DNA of 64,000 bases from Paragorgia papillata (GCA_035771165.1 JAWNZC010000354.1:1926001-1990000); one strand, 5' to 3'; positions 41,668-53,665 are shown, counted from the first letter of the stretch. The notes: a model not told the origin generated them from the sequence alone. Made by a program: numbers and translations.

Positions 41668-44600
41668 AACAGAGGTGAAACCTCTGGGTGGAGGGAGGTA
41701 CAGTGATTACAGTATTGGGATTTGATAAAATAACAGTGCGAAATACTCAAATTTAATTTTTTGACATTATTGGTAATCCAGTTTTGTGGCATGAACACAG
41801 TACAGATTGAAACAACATTGCTGTGACCTGATTAATTGTTAACATGATCATGTTTAGAGAAAATGTGATCACAATTGACTTAACATGATTGCATTTTGGT
41901 AGAGTGCAACTGTGAGCACATTTGGGTGAATTGTGATCACAGGTTCAAACTCGGTTCAAAATCTTTACTCTCTGTTGACTCATGAAATTTATATATAACA
42001 GATGGAAGCTCTTTGTTCGTCACTTTCCTTTCTTCATCGCAATGCTATGCCCGTTGTATTAGTTTATGGACTGGATCCAAACTCGTACTATCAAGGTGAC
42101 ATACACATGAAAGGAAAAGAACTTTTGCAGCAGGGAATGCGTCTTGTTGACTGCCTTGAAAAATCTTATGGTACAGCCAGAGCATTTTGTGGAAGTAGTG
42201 GGATTATTTACAGTAAAAGAGATGACTTGAATAAAAGGTACAGTACTTGTTTATAACACACAGTACTGTATCAACAAAAAACACAGCAGTATGCACGCAC
42301 CCCGCGAAGATCTGCTGTGTAATTGATAACTTTTTTACTGTCGTGTGCTTTGACTAAAAATTTAAATTATAAAAATTTGAACTTTAAAATATAGACTATA
42401 GAATCTCATCTCGTTTGCAACAATATATTTCTTAAAAATAACGAGATACTCGGGTATACTGTTAAAAATGCAAATGATTAATTGATTTTGCGATAAACAC
42501 AAACGGATAATAGTTGTAAATGTTTTAATTAAAACCAGAAGGCTTCGCTCCGGGCAAAAAAATATTTTCGCAGTTCGATTCCGAGATAAATTTCCGGCAA
42601 AACGGTGTCAGCGTTTTTTCATTTATTGCCTGGGTTCGATTTTATGACTTATTTTGTCCGAATGTTGGTCGAAAAACAGCATTTTAAATAAAACCAGCAA
42701 ACCTCGACATATCAAAAAACGCTGACACCATTTTGCTGGAAATTTATCTCGGAATTAAACTGCAAAAAAAGATTTTGAAAAAATAAAACGCTTTTTACTG
42801 GAGTCGCCCCGAGTGAAGTCCTCTGGTTTTAATTAAAAAATTCCACAACTTATTAGATTGTGTTTATCGCAAAATCAAATACAACATTGTATTCTACAAA
42901 TTAATAGCTTTCTAACGATATCTATTTTATTTTTGTGGCATAAATTCTGACGAATTGAGAGCGCTTTACCGAAATGACCCTGAAAACATTAACGAAGACC
43001 TCTCTATACTGTTTAAAGTACAGTAAATACAGTATATTAAGTACTTATTAACCGTACTCAAAAGATCTCAAGCAAAATATTTTCCCGTACGGACCGAGCT
43101 TGTGAGGTTAATAAGGAATTTATTATATGTCTCCACAACAACGGGAAATAATTTAGAGAAAACATTATCGTCTACAGTACGTCTTCCTGCACGTCAGCGC
43201 AAGCGGAGGCTGAGCGGTCTCATAGTCGCGATTCGATATAATTGACAACAAAACAACCAAAAGGGAAAACATTTTGAAAACATTTTTTTTTTTTTATAAT
43301 TTTTAAGAATATAATTTTATTTTTTTTTATTATTATTTTTTTTTTAATTTTTATAATTTTTAATTTTTTTTGTATGTTGTTTTTGTGCGGGTCCGTACAC
43401 CGAGTCCGTACGGTAAAGTACGGACTCGCACGTTAGCCAATCAGCGTCAATACGCCAGTTCGGACTCGCAAGACATATAATAAATAAATGTATTACAAAT
43501 TTTTAGAAAGTTGGCAACTATTGTTCATTTGGACGTTGATACAATTAAATGGACTTTCAGGTAATCAAATTAAAAATATAATTTTGTAACATTTTAGAAA
43601 AGTGAAGCGCAACAGATATAAATTTAACTTTGAATTTTGGCTAAAATTACAGAAAATACATTAAATTAGCACTTTTCCTAAAATCAAATACGGTGTGTAC
43701 TTTTGTTTATATTTAAATCAAAGGGTATTGGTAATAAAAATTAAGTTTAATTTGAAAGAACTCGTGAAATTGTAATAGAACATCTTTTACAACTTTTTCG
43801 TGTCTTTCTTCGTTTGCAAGATATTTCAATTTGTTTAATATGTAAATGAGATGGGCTCTGACGTCAGGAGCAGGGTACAGTATTTTTACACAAAGCAACA
43901 TCAATTATGAAATGTTCATGAAATGGAAGGCGTTCTGCCCAGTTTCAAGTGATTTCGTTGAACAAATTTAGAGATATAACTGATTTTGATGAAAATACTG
44001 TACCCTGCTCATGACGTCAGAGACCATCTCGTTTACGTATTAAAGAAATTGAAATATCTTGAAAACGAAGAAAGATACGAAAAAGTTGTAAAAGATCTTC
44101 TATTACAATTTTATGAGTTCTTTCAAATTAGACAAACTTCATTTTTGTTGCCAATGTCCTAAACTTGAATTTTTCTTCTCTTATACAGATCAGGACACAT
44201 CCCATTATTAGCATCGTTATCTGTTGATCATAAAACTGGTGTAGTTACTCCGTTGTGTCCACGACATGTTGCTATTAAGCTTTCTGAAATTCTCAAACCA
44301 CTGAAAGTCATTCTTCTAAACGATACTGGAGGACTCACGGACAATCTCGGCAGAGTATGAACTATAAATCATTGCTTAGTGCTCACAAAAGGGGTCCCAC
44401 TTTTACCCTAACCCAAGAATTTGGAAATTTTTTGATTTTTCATTGCACTGTTTTCCTAGCTCAGAGGTCCCTGACTTTCAGGGCCCGTTTACGTGAATCC
44501 AGATTGAGTTTCAATCAGGATTGAAACGCGAAGCAAATTATTGTATACATGGGAATTGGGTTCCTGAATTGAAATCCGCTGGAAATCTGAAATCTATAAA

Positions 44601-47600
44601 TGTTTAGAAAACACGCGTTGTTCGTTCTAGTCCTCCCGGTCACATGTTTCATTCTGGAATGATATTTCACACCGGCTTTACGTGATTCCGGAACGAAATT
44701 TCAATCCGGAATGAGAACCGGATTGAACTCAATCTGGAATGAGCTAAATCTGAATCCGGATTCATGTAAAAGCTAATTCATGGCAAAGCTAATAAAATAA
44801 ATAAATAAATATATAAATAAAATAAACAGATAAAGGGATTTGAACAGAACCAGAATTAGTTCCACCCGGATTGAAAACGCAATCCGAATTCATGTAAACA
44901 GTCCCTCAAACTCAAGTTAGCTGGGCCGTTGTGGGTCACCACTGACAGTTATTGTTTTTAATTTCTCTGCACACAAAATATAGGACAAACCCACAAAGAT
45001 TTTGGGTTTTGCTTGGGCTCGCCCCACTTTTCATGACACTCCATTCTTGTAATGATAACCCAACCTCTGATTATGCCGGTATCGTCCCCTTTTTGTGATG
45101 CTATCTGTGGTGAATTTTTTCAAGGTAATTTCTCATGTAAGAATTCCAGTAGATGTTCCTATCATTTCTCAAAAGCCTTGGTGTGCACCAGATATGAAAC
45201 ATCAGGTGAAAAGTCATTTATTATTTCGAATAATTATTATGAGAGTGGACAGTGAACTCGGGTGGAGAAGAATATTAAGGTGTTACTCCAAGTGACGAAC
45301 CATACTGGACAAGCAGAGAAAACTCTACTTGGCCCGACTGGGATTCGAACCCGCGACCTTCGGTTTACCAGTGTGATGCAATCTTCATGTATGAAGACTA
45401 TTATTATTATCATTATTATTATTATTCAAAATTTACACATAGAATAGCTACATAAAAACTAATTTGGAATGCGTATTACATATAGTTTTAGAAATATTAA
45501 AATATGCGTGCAATTCTACTAATTTATAATAATACTATAGTTCAAAATTCAATTACTTTACATAAAAATTTAATTTTAATTCAAATTACAAATAAATTTT
45601 TTTAAACCATATATCATTTAGTTGCTTCAAGGACATAGTGTTGAATTAAACTTATCAATGGCATAGGCGATTGGGCTCCTCATAAAGCGTTCAGTTTTTC
45701 CAGTAAAAGTATAATACTTTTGGCTATTTGACCTCGTGTTCCTTTTCCTAACTTGACCAACCTTTTTTTGCAATAAGTGGTGCAGTTTATGATTCGGGTT
45801 TGATATTCTTTTAATAAGATCTATACTAATTTGATCTCGACGGTCCTTCAGAGTTTTAAACTTTGCCTGGTTTAATGTATAGTCATATTCTGAGTAAATT
45901 ATTCTTAGTTGCTCGTTTCTGGATCCGTTCTATATCATTGCTTTGTTCCTTTGTCAGGCCACCATTCCATACTTGGGCACCATATTCTAATGTTGGCCTG
46001 ATTACCGTAGTATAAAATCTTTTCATATCATCCACAGGTGCACGATGACTTTTTAGTTCTTTAGTACTATTGTCTAGATATTGAAGAAACTAGTCTGTTT
46101 CGAAATATCGAATGGCCTAAGCACCATCATTCGACCTTCAGCTCCCAACTTGACCTGTAGCTCAGTTGGTAGAGCATCGGACTAGTAAACCGAAGGTCGC
46201 GGGTTCGAATCCCACCCGGGCCAAGTAGAGTTTTCTCTTCTAGTCCGGTATGGTTCGTCACTCGGAGTAACACCTTAAAGTGTCACTGAGACGAAAAATC
46301 GTCAGTCTTTTTCTGATATAATCATAAAGTAGATGAGGATGAACGGCGTTTGTGGTTTGTAAATATGTCCTCTCGTTCAAGAGATATTCACGTTTTTGAA
46401 ATATGCAAATTATATAGCAGATGACGTCATGTACTCCAAACGAGCGAAATGAAAATCGTAAAATTAGGAATATCTCTAGAAATAAACAATAGAAAGTGCT
46501 CAAATTTTGCATGCTTATAGTATTAAATAAAATACGTTTCACTGTGGAACTTTAGTTGTTTTCGTGGAAACTGCTGGTTCCTGGCCCCATCCAATGATAA
46601 AATTAAATTTTCTTATTTATCAGCAATCAAGTAGCGTTTACTCCAGCGAATAAATGTGACGATTAGGGCTTATGTAGGCATTGTAATTCAAACGTTTAAA
46701 TCTATCTATTTTTAAACAATGAGGCAAAAATGATAACTCCCTTTTTAAGGTTTAGAGTAACCTGAGAGCATGCGCTTACCATGGCAATCACAAAAGCTCC
46801 ACAGAGAAGTGTATTTTATTAGATACTATAAGCATACAAAGTTTAAGCACGTTCTATTGTTTATTTCCAGAGATATTCCTTATTTTACGATTTTCATTTC
46901 GCTCGTTTGGAGTACATGACGTCATCAGCCATAAATTTGCATATTGCCAAAACGTGAATATCTCTTGAACGAGATGAGATATTGACAAACCACAAACGCC
47001 GTTCACCCTCATTTTAAATGTACTTTATGATAAGATCAAAAAAAGACTGACGATTTTTTCGTCTTAGTGACACTTTAATATTCTCCACCCCGAGTTCTCT
47101 GTCTCACAATAACCATTCGAAATCGTCATGTATGAAGACTGTTGTCTAGATATTGAAGAAACTAGTCTGTTTCGAAATATCAAATAGCCTAAGTACTATC
47201 ATTCGACCTTCAGCTCCCAACTTGACCCGTAGCTCAGTTGGTAGAGTTCAGGCTTGGACTGGGCCCAATTTAGGGCCTTGTCATTTCAGCTGTGAGGGGG
47301 CCCAGGCCTAGGGGGACAATTCGAGAAGTCTCTAGGGGGGCCCCGGGGGCATGCCCCCCTCGGAAAATTTTGAAATCTAGAGTCTCTAAAATGGCATTTC
47401 CTGCGTTTTGGGGAAAGATTTTATAGAATTCCGGAGATTATAAAACATTAAAACGTCATATAAAACACACAATTTACACAAAATACAACAGATTTAAGGA
47501 CTTTTCAACATTTAGAACAAAACATTTTTAACATTTCAGAACATAAGAAGTTGTTCCATTTCCGAGGACTTTGACGCAAGTTTTCGATACACTGCTTCGA

Positions 47601-50600
47601 TATCAACAGCCTTCAGTAAATCAACTTCTACAGAACAAATCATTACTGCTTCCAAAGTGTTACTGTTGATCTGTTGCAAACTATTTTGAGTATTTTCCTT
47701 ATCACTAATTTCACAAATGCGGAATTAAGTAATTGCTTCAATGCTTCCAATTTGATATTTTATGGGTGTGTCTGGTCAGGGGCCCATTTTGATGTCCCAG
47801 AAGGGCCTGGTAGAGTTCCACTATCCCACAATAATCATTCGCCAAAACAGTGTAGATATTTTGGTTTGTGGACGTTTATAGTATGATCGTAATTACTATT
47901 ATTGTTACAGATTGATGAGGTTGCCAGTCTTGTAGATCGTCTTCCTAGTGTTTCATCTGCTGTCATAACAAGCCCTGATAAAATCATAAAAGAACTTTTT
48001 ACGCATCAAGGTTAGTGATTCATCTTTTGTTTTTTGCATACATCGAGAAAAATATATAAATATCTTACTGTAAGGACTTAATTCAGAACGTTTCCCTTTA
48101 ATTACATAGGTTCTGGTACAATATTTCATAAAACAGAGATTATTAACCGCTATAAGTCATTGAAAGATGTTGATGTCCCTCGACTTGCAAAGCTAGTGAC
48201 CCAGTAAGTATGACTGGACGTGGTAGAAGTAGTCAATTTTTGGATATAGGCTTGGCTGAGGTGGTTAAGTCGCTAAATAGTACTGTATGAGAAACGTTTA
48301 TTCGTTTATTAAAGGTCATTCCAGAAGCCTCTAAAACCTAATTATATGGAAATTGTGGAAAAACATTTATGCAGTGTTTATATATCAGAAAGGTACGGCA
48401 TGTTTTTAGCATTTGTAGTACAGTGTGGCGTGGCGTGGCGTGGCGTGGCGTGGCGTGGCGTGGCGTGGCGTGGCGTGGCGTGGCGTGGCGTGGCGTGGCG
48501 TGGCGTGAAGTTAAGTGGAGTGAAGTGAATTAGAGTGAAGTGGAATGGCGTGGAGTGGAGTGAAGTGAAGTGAAGTGAAGTGAAATTAAGTGAAGTGAAG
48601 TGGCGTGGAGTGGCGTGAAGTTAAGTGAAGTGAATTTGAGTGAAGTGGAGTGAAGTGAAGTGGAGTGGCGTGGCGTGGCGTTGCGTGAGTGGTATGGCGT
48701 GGAGTGTGGGTGACCAATTCCTCTGCTATTCATAACTAGTCGTTCACTTCTTAAAAAAACTAATCAGTTCATTTCTTGCTGTAGTTATAGTGCTGCTGCT
48801 GTTGTCATTCAAGACAAAGAAAATTGTGAAATTCCGTACTTGGATAAATTTGTTATATCTTCGGCAAGTCAAGTAAGAAATGATGTGATTGCGTATTCTT
48901 TATTTAGGAAGTAATATTTCATAAACGAGTGGGAGTGTTTTCCCACAGGTTACAAACACGAGAGTACAATGAAAATGACGAGGCTGTTAACCGAGTAATT
49001 TTCATTGTTATCGAGTGTTTGTAAAACATGAGAGAATAATGAAAATCACGAGGCTGCAAGCCGAGCGATGCAAGTTTACTGTATAAGCAGACATAATTAG
49101 ACTGTGCTTTATATATTGTATCACTTAAGGGGCAAGGAACCAGTGATGCACTGTGGGATATTTTAACTCATGACTTTCCTAGTCTGTTCTGGCGGTCTCG
49201 TGTCACTAACAAAATTAATCCTTGGTGAGTATAAAATATGTGTATGATTTAGTCAAGCACCCTCTTTTCTTCTTTTATCCAACGAGTACGTATACCAAGC
49301 CCTCTCTACATACTCAGTATGTACTGCTGGGATTTCTGCTACTGTGGTTGGTGGTGGTGGTGTTGTTGGTTTTGGTAGTGGTGGTGGTGGTGTTGGTGTT
49401 TTTGTTCGTGTTGGTGGTGTACTTTGTTGTTGGGGGTGATGGTGTTGGTGATGTTGGTGTTGGTGTTGGTGGGTTGTTGGTGGTGTTGGTGTTGGTGGTG
49501 ATGTTGTTGTTGTTGGTTGTGTTGGTTTTGGTAGTGGTGGTGTTGGTGTAGGTGGTGTTGGTGTTTTTGTTCGTGTTGGTGGTGGTGGTGTACTTTGTTG
49601 TTGGGGATGGTGGTGTTGGTGGGTTGTTGGTGGTCGTGTTGTTGGTGGTGATGTTGGTGGTGTTGGTGTTGGTGATGGGTTGGTGGTGTTGGTGGTGTTG
49701 GTGGTGTTGGTGGTGCATGTTTATGTTGGTGGTGTTGGTCAGTTGGAGTTGGTGTTGTTGGTGGTGGTGGTGTTGGTGTTGTCGTCATTTTTGTTGTTCA
49801 TCTTCATCCCCTATTCTCCTTCCTTCTCTTTGTTGTTGCACATGGGTAAACAGGTATTTTGTCTTTTGTTTAATTAGGTACTTCATTAGAGCAGATGGCA
49901 GTTGGACAAATGGTGATTGGATTATATTTTGGTAGGCGTATCTTGGTTTGTTTTTAAATTTAGCAACTTTGCTGGATACGAACTATGTCAAAATTATGTT
50001 TTTGAAGGTTTTCATATTTGTGGATACACCACATTTGTTATTTATTCTTTGGGCTTTCGGCCTGTTGACTCCAGTCTTTATCAGAGCAATACTAATACAC
50101 AATCTGTGTCTAAATTGCTGTGTTGTTTTAAAGGTATGGTGTTGACGAACCAAAGTCATCTCACAGTCTTGTAGAATTTGCTGCAAATTTACCAGCATCA
50201 TTCGATCCAGTTGCCAAACGTAAGTTTTGTTTTTCTTGTATTATTAGTATCATTGCAGCATATCACAGCAGTGGCAGATAGACGGGAAGTTTATGATTAC
50301 CATAGATCAAAATTTCAACTCGTAGTTGTGGTATAGTTTTGGGGAAGTTTATTTGTAACAGTGTTATTTTGCTGAACTTTTCTCGCTCGGCCAGTGAAAT
50401 GATGCGTTGGTCCATCCGTCGCCCCCTCCCTCCCTCCCTCCCTCCCTCTCTGCGTCCCTCCCTCCCTCTCTCCGTCCCTCCCTCCCTCTCTCCGTCCCTC
50501 CCTCCCTCTCTCCGTCCCTCCCTCCCTCCCTCCCTCCGTCCCTCCCTCCTTCCCTCCCTCCTTCCCTCCGTACCTCCCTCCCTACCTACCTCCCTATCGA

Positions 50601-50736
50601 TCTAACTAGGATTCTTAATATGAACTGTAGAGCTGAACGATAGTATTCGTTTACCGGTAAACATTTTCTTTCAACAGATGATGTCACGCTGAAGTCACAG
50701 AACAAGTCGACAACCAGTTACATCCAGTACGTCTAA
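37766..50736 (+). CDS. NAGS: N-acetylglutamate synthase, mitochondrial (NAGS), thirteen exons
   Basis: Makes N-acetylglutamate from acetyl-CoA and glutamate in the mitochondrial matrix; in vertebrates the product activates CPS1. Exons: 37766-37960, 40634-40756, 42002-42237, 43507-43560, 44189-44354, 45125-45205, 47911-48010, 48110-48203, 48785-48872, 49130-49224, 49878-49931, 50134-50219 and 50678-50736. Phases join to give 476 residues (human 534). Residues 1-50 are rich in Arg and Ser and almost free of acidic residues, as expected for a mitochondrial presequence. ATG 37766 is the first in frame. The kinase-like (AAK) domain has [15 protein letters not shown] and [12 protein letters not shown]. 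The acetyltransferase domain has [34 protein letters not shown] and [15 protein letters not shown], ending with [15 protein letters not shown]. Exons 4 (54 nt) and 6 (81 nt) were found by filling gaps against the family. Introns are full of transposons and simple repeats. Confidence 0.93.
37986..38124. repeat. MITE-like element, NAGS intron 1
   Basis: TTAGACCGGTCAGTCCGG at the left and CCGGACTGACCGGTCTAA at the right are exact inverses, with TTTACACGG and a diverged partner outside. Confidence 0.75.
38127..38340. repeat. Head-to-head pair of hammerhead-like repeats
   Basis: 38127-38200 (minus) and 38207-38287 (plus) are copies of the same repeat, making a near-perfect 160-bp palindrome. The minus copy reads CTGACGA, GGGCCTTCGCTC, GAAAC. 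The plus copy starts GTGACGA. A trailing segment CTGCCTACGCAGCACACTAC follows to 38340, also seen at 22636 and 37245. Confidence 0.65.
38370..38678 (+). pseudogene. Non-LTR retrotransposon fragment, reverse transcriptase C-terminus
   Basis: About 100 residues ending at a stop: [20 protein letters not shown], then [17 protein letters not shown] and SSFRKKI. This pattern, ..LWN.LP..I......FK..L, is the extreme C-terminal region of CR1/L2-type non-LTR reverse transcriptases. No catalytic part is present. It lies in NAGS intron 1. Confidence 0.75.
39063..39468. repeat. MITE with GGGACCGGTCATTATTTAT ends
   Basis: Ends AGGGACCGGTCATTATTTAT and ATAAATAATGACCGGTCCCT are exact inverted repeats. G runs follow the left end and C runs precede the right. 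It lies in NAGS intron 1. Confidence 0.9.
40196..40490 (+). repeat. Minisatellite, about 57-bp unit
   Basis: About five imperfect copies of a unit beginning CTAGGCAGTAAACACACTAG and containing GGTCAGGTTAGTGTATAA. Units alternate between two subtypes (ATGCTTGTTGG and ACAATAGTGGG), so the higher-order period is about twice the unit. It lies in NAGS intron 1. Confidence 0.85.
41050..41675. repeat. (AAAC)n/(AGAC)n array, NAGS intron 2
   Basis: About 600 bp of tetranucleotides, switching between AAAC and AGAC blocks. The unique sequence at 41112-41217 is the reverse complement of 60733-60830, next to a similar array in ALS2. Long frames of Leu-Phe-Val-Cys type on the minus strand are artefacts. 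Confidence 0.95.
42480..42881. repeat. Palindromic element, NAGS intron 3
   Basis: Arms of over 100 bp from ATTGATTTTGCGATAAACAC and its inverse, through TTTTAATTAAAACCAGA. Inner motifs AACGGTGTCAGCGTTTTTTC also occur inverted. Confidence 0.82.
43722..44160. repeat. Long-armed palindromic element with TGACGTCA arms, NAGS intron 4
   Basis: Arms of about 145 bp, including AAGATATTTCAATTTGTTTA and its inverse. TGACGTCA occurs in both arms (43859-43866, 44012-44019). Confidence 0.85.
44480..44906. repeat. MITE-like element with GGGCCCGTTTACGTGAATCC end, NAGS intron 5
   Basis: Left GGGCCCGTTTACGTGAATCC; right GAATTCATGTAAACAGTCCC. The interior repeats AATCCGGATTGA-type motifs in both directions. 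Confidence 0.75.
45240..45390 (-). repeat. tRNA-derived SINE, copy without insertion (NAGS intron 6)
   Basis: Read on the minus strand: GGTAAACCGAAGGTCGCGGG, TTCGAATCCCA (B box), a body with AGTAGAGTTTTCTC, then AACACCTTAATATTC. It contains a single TTAA where the copy at 46152 carries an 800-bp insertion. Confidence 0.75.
45632..46090 (-). pseudogene. Non-LTR retrotransposon fragment, reverse transcriptase C-terminal part
   Basis: On the minus strand the frame reads [48 protein letters not shown], then after a frameshift [20 protein letters not shown]. The R..LEYG..VW....... I..IQ..A motif is that of the region after the reverse-transcriptase fingers and palm in CR1/Jockey-type elements. 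The catalytic domain is absent. Confidence 0.75.
46152..47135 (+). repeat. tRNA-Thr-like SINE split by a TTAA element
   Basis: 46152-46222 resembles a tRNA: A box TAGCTCAGTTGGTAGAGC, a CTAGTAA loop giving anticodon AGT (Thr), B box GGTTCGAATCCC. The acceptor stem pairs badly, so it is a SINE head rather than a tRNA gene. The SINE body runs to 46274, is interrupted by the element at 46275-47078, and resumes to about 47135. A second, broken head lies at 47225-47250. Confidence 0.7.
46275..47078. repeat. TTAAAGTG-type palindromic element inserted in a SINE
   Basis: TTAAAGTGTCACTGAGACGA at the left, its inverse ending CACTTTAA at the right; arms of about 270 bp. TGACGTCA occurs in both arms (46421-46428, 46917-46924). 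Flanking SINE sequence with a single TTAA exists uninterrupted at 45240-45390, proving TTAA target duplication. Confidence 0.92.
48424..48708. repeat. (TGGCG)n pentanucleotide array, NAGS intron 8
   Basis: About 17 pure TGGCG units followed by 200 bp of decayed GTGAA/GTGGA/GTGGC pentamers. Confidence 0.95.
49340..49790. repeat. GTTGGTGGT low-complexity tract, NAGS intron 10
   Basis: Irregular G/T repeat with period 3 to 9 filling most of the intron. Long frames rich in Val or, on the other strand, Thr/Asn are artefacts. Confidence 0.93.
50427..50600. repeat. (CCCT)n tract, NAGS intron 12
   Basis: Pyrimidine-only tetranucleotide tract, interrupted by regular CTCTCCGT units. Confidence 0.93.
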
Positions 50737-51394
50737 AATTCCTCGTATAAATGTAATCAATAAGACGCGACTAAAACAAGCATATAGGGTTGAAGCTGGT
50801 CCAAAATAAGCCGCGGCTTATTCAAGAATTGACCTTTTATATTATTTTTCTTTGAGTGCAGTAAGAATTGAGTGTTAATTTAGATTGTTTGTATTTAACA
50901 AATAAAACATAAAGCTCCGTGCATATGTACTCTTCTCAAACTCAATAATTCATGAATTATCGTAGCTAATCCATGAACGTATACCACATCACATGCATGA
51001 GTTTTGATACCCAATGAAAACCTGTAGGAAACTTACTCGTGACGGTGAACTGGATCACATTAATCTTAATCTGCATATTGAAATCAATGAAGAAAACACC
51101 GCAAATCGCGATGCGAATACTCGTTTGGGAAGCAAGATCAAACACTCGTTTATCGTGTTTCATCAGGGGACTCCAAACACTCGAAAACAATAAAAACATC
51201 GGTGCTAACGTCCTCGGTTTTCATTTATTTTCTCGTGTTTGGAACCCCTGATGAAACACTCAAACTCGTGTTGGATCTATTACTTCAGTATAAAGGCAAC
51301 GTCTGACGTTATTTGAACACGAAAGAAATTGAGTAGAGTTGAGTTGAATGCACGGGTCCAGCCAATCAGAGCGTGTGTAGGGACACCTTATTTT

Positions 51395-51723
51395 AGGGGC
51401 CGTCGACAAATAGATTTCGTCCCCAATCGCGGACTTGTTCCGCGATTGTGTTGACCCCCTCCCCCCCCCTATCATCGCGGACCAGTGGATATCTGAAACA
51501 CACGAACGAGTATGTTGACTGTACTAATACTGCCATTTTGACAACGAGTATAGACACATAGCATAGTAATAGATGTGGACTCATGGTGTATAACGAATGT
51601 TTATATTTAAACTCAGATTTCGTCCTAATTTTTCTTGTTATCGCGGATTCAAGATTACCCCCCTCCCCCCCATCGCGGAACAAGTCCGCGATTGGGGACG
51701 AAATCTATTTGTCGACGGCCCCT
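51395..51723. repeat. MITE with perfect 50-bp inverted repeats
   Basis: AGGGGCCGTCGACAAATAGA onward through CCCCAATCGCGGACTTGTTC is exactly inverted at the right end. It lies between NAGS and ALS2. Just upstream (51155-51265) is a shorter inverted pair, TGTTTCATCAGGGG / CCCCTGATGAAACA. Confidence 0.92.
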
Positions 51724-51870
51724 TATAATAGTGTTTATTAAATAAACAAAATAATACACGGAGTATATCAATTGTGTTCAATTTGGTCAGATTCTTTTTA
51801 AAAACACTTTAAGATGAATTATGTATCTCCGAGCACTCGTGTAGTATTCATTATAACTAACAATGTTATC

Positions 51871-52626
51871 TTAAAGTGGTTCTCTGATGAAAATATTGTT
51901 GGTAATATTTCTGCATAATGTTTACATCTCCATTTAGAAAAAAATATACTGATACCTTATTCAAGATTGTAAGCTTTTCTTGCTTCCTCATCATTACTTG
52001 TACCCAAAACAAAACATTTTCAGAAGAAATAGAAGAAATCCGAAGAGATATCCTCGCCGAATCGCTTGGTTTTCTGCCATGTTGTTCCTAACGGTTTACA
52101 CTGAGCCGAGTACTTCATGTAATTATCTACGAATGTCATGTTTGAGGGTCCCGATAAACAAAGATTCGGATCATGCGCAGAACGGACTGGACAGCACCTT
52201 TAAAGATATTATGGTAGTTGGTAATTGTGCGAAGTTTCATTTCGGAATTCTCAAAAACAAAGTTGTATTTTACGTGCGAAGTTTGTATTTTGGAGCGCCG
52301 CCATTAAATTGGCCGTGTTTAAGAAGAATGAGTTGAGGAGAACTTATGACGTCATAGACTCAACAAAAACAAAAGATCATTGTTGTTGTCAACAAAAGGG
52401 TGATTGTTGTTATTGAGTCTATGACGTCATAAGCTTCCTCGACTCATTCTTCTAAAGCTCGCCCACTTTAATGGCGGCGCTCCAAAATACAAACTTCACA
52501 CGTAAAATATCACCTTTTCTTCAACGAATTTTGAAATGAAACTTTGCACAATTACCAACTACCATAATATCTTTAGGATTATGCAAAAACATTGCCAACA
52601 ATATTTTCATCAGAGAACCACTTTAA
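51871..52626. repeat. TTAAAGTG-type palindromic element between NAGS and ALS2
   Basis: Borders TTAAAGTGGTTCTCTGATGA and TCATCAGAGAACCACTTTAA. An inner palindrome GAACTTATGACGTCATAGAC and its inverse places TGACGTCA at 52347-52354 and 52422-52429. The arms extend over most of the 756 bp. Confidence 0.9.
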
Positions 52627-52974
52627 TGATAAACTAATATTTTGTCTTAGTTAGCTAGATATTTCATGTTAACTTTTTTAACAAATTTAATAGCCATATA
52701 CCTAATGTATTCCCAATTAATAAAGTACACGTATATATGTACCAAAAATTGTGTCTTTGTCCTTTGGTTCAGATGCTGTTGCGATGCAGAGCCGCAGCCA
52801 GAAATTTGATTGGGGGTGCAAATTTGATGCAGTGGATTGAGTAATTACAATTTACGTAGGAAGCCTGGGGCCAATTGCCCGATCGTGCCATGGCGCATGA
52901 CAAAAGCGCGATTGGATCGGAGGCGCGCAAGGAGCGGTGGGATTGGAGCGTCCCTCACAGTCCATCAGCCAGTG

Positions 52975-53180
52975 AACTCCATTTCCTATATCTATCCGAT
53001 CCCTATACCTGGAACGCTAACTTCAGTCATCACGCTTCAAAAGTGAAGTCAAAATGTTGTACTTATTACGTCGCTTCCAGTCCCTTGCGCCATCCTGACG
53101 CGAACCGCGGTCTTGACCGCGACGTAATAGAGCTTGACTTCACTTTTTGAGCCGAAGTTAGCATTCCAGAGGTATGAGGG
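52975..53180. repeat. Foldback element upstream of ALS2
   Basis: GGAACGCTAACTTC and GAAGTTAGCATTCC, and AAAGTGAAGTCAA with TTGACTTCACTTT, are inverted around a GC-rich centre. A poly-G tract follows at 53243-53270. Confidence 0.7.
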
Positions 53181-53665
53181 ATCAGCCCACTCCTCCCCAA
53201 GGCGCTCGGCCTGGGTACGAACCTACTACGCGTGTGTGTGTGTGGGGGGGGGGGGGGGGGGGGGGGGGGGTGGCAATGTTTTCTAAGAAAATTTTGAAAT
53301 CTTGAGGCTCTTCATTTTCTGTACTTTGGGGAAAGTTTTCATAGAATTCTGAATTATAAATTCTAAAATACTCGTGGAGTGGAATAACTTGTTTTTTAAA
53401 ATTGGAATTAAATGTTTACCCGCCCATTTTGTTATACAAAATCTTTCAGCTTTTTTTTCCGTAACATGTATCTTACATGAAGTTCTAAGCATGTCTTTGA
53501 AGTCACTTTGCTCATGGTGTGATGACGGAATGGGTGCCAACCACTGTGCCAACAAGATCAACAAGGAGTGAATCTGAAAGAAAAACGACATAAAAACAAG
53601 TCGAAACCAAGCTTTAACCAAGCAGCTTCGCTGTGGAAAAACACCATAAGGTGTGGACGGTAAAC

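Noticed and set aside
41018..41798. Long frames of repeating Leu-Phe-Val-Cys on the minus strand
   Set aside because: They are translations of (TTTG)n/(TCTG)n and are open in several frames; the same holds at 57465-57792, 59005-59650 and 60787-61475.
46152..46222. Functional tRNA-Thr (AGT) gene
   Set aside because: The acceptor stem has several mismatches, the anticodon stem has one, and related copies share a non-tRNA body, so it is a SINE head.
49222..49935. Val-rich and Thr/Asn-rich frames of 110-150 residues
   Set aside because: They translate a G/T low-complexity tract inside a NAGS intron; the true exon 11 (49878-49931) is in another context.
51980..52336. 118-residue frame between NAGS and ALS2
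   Set aside because: It lies wholly inside the 51871-52626 palindromic element and has no recognisable domain.
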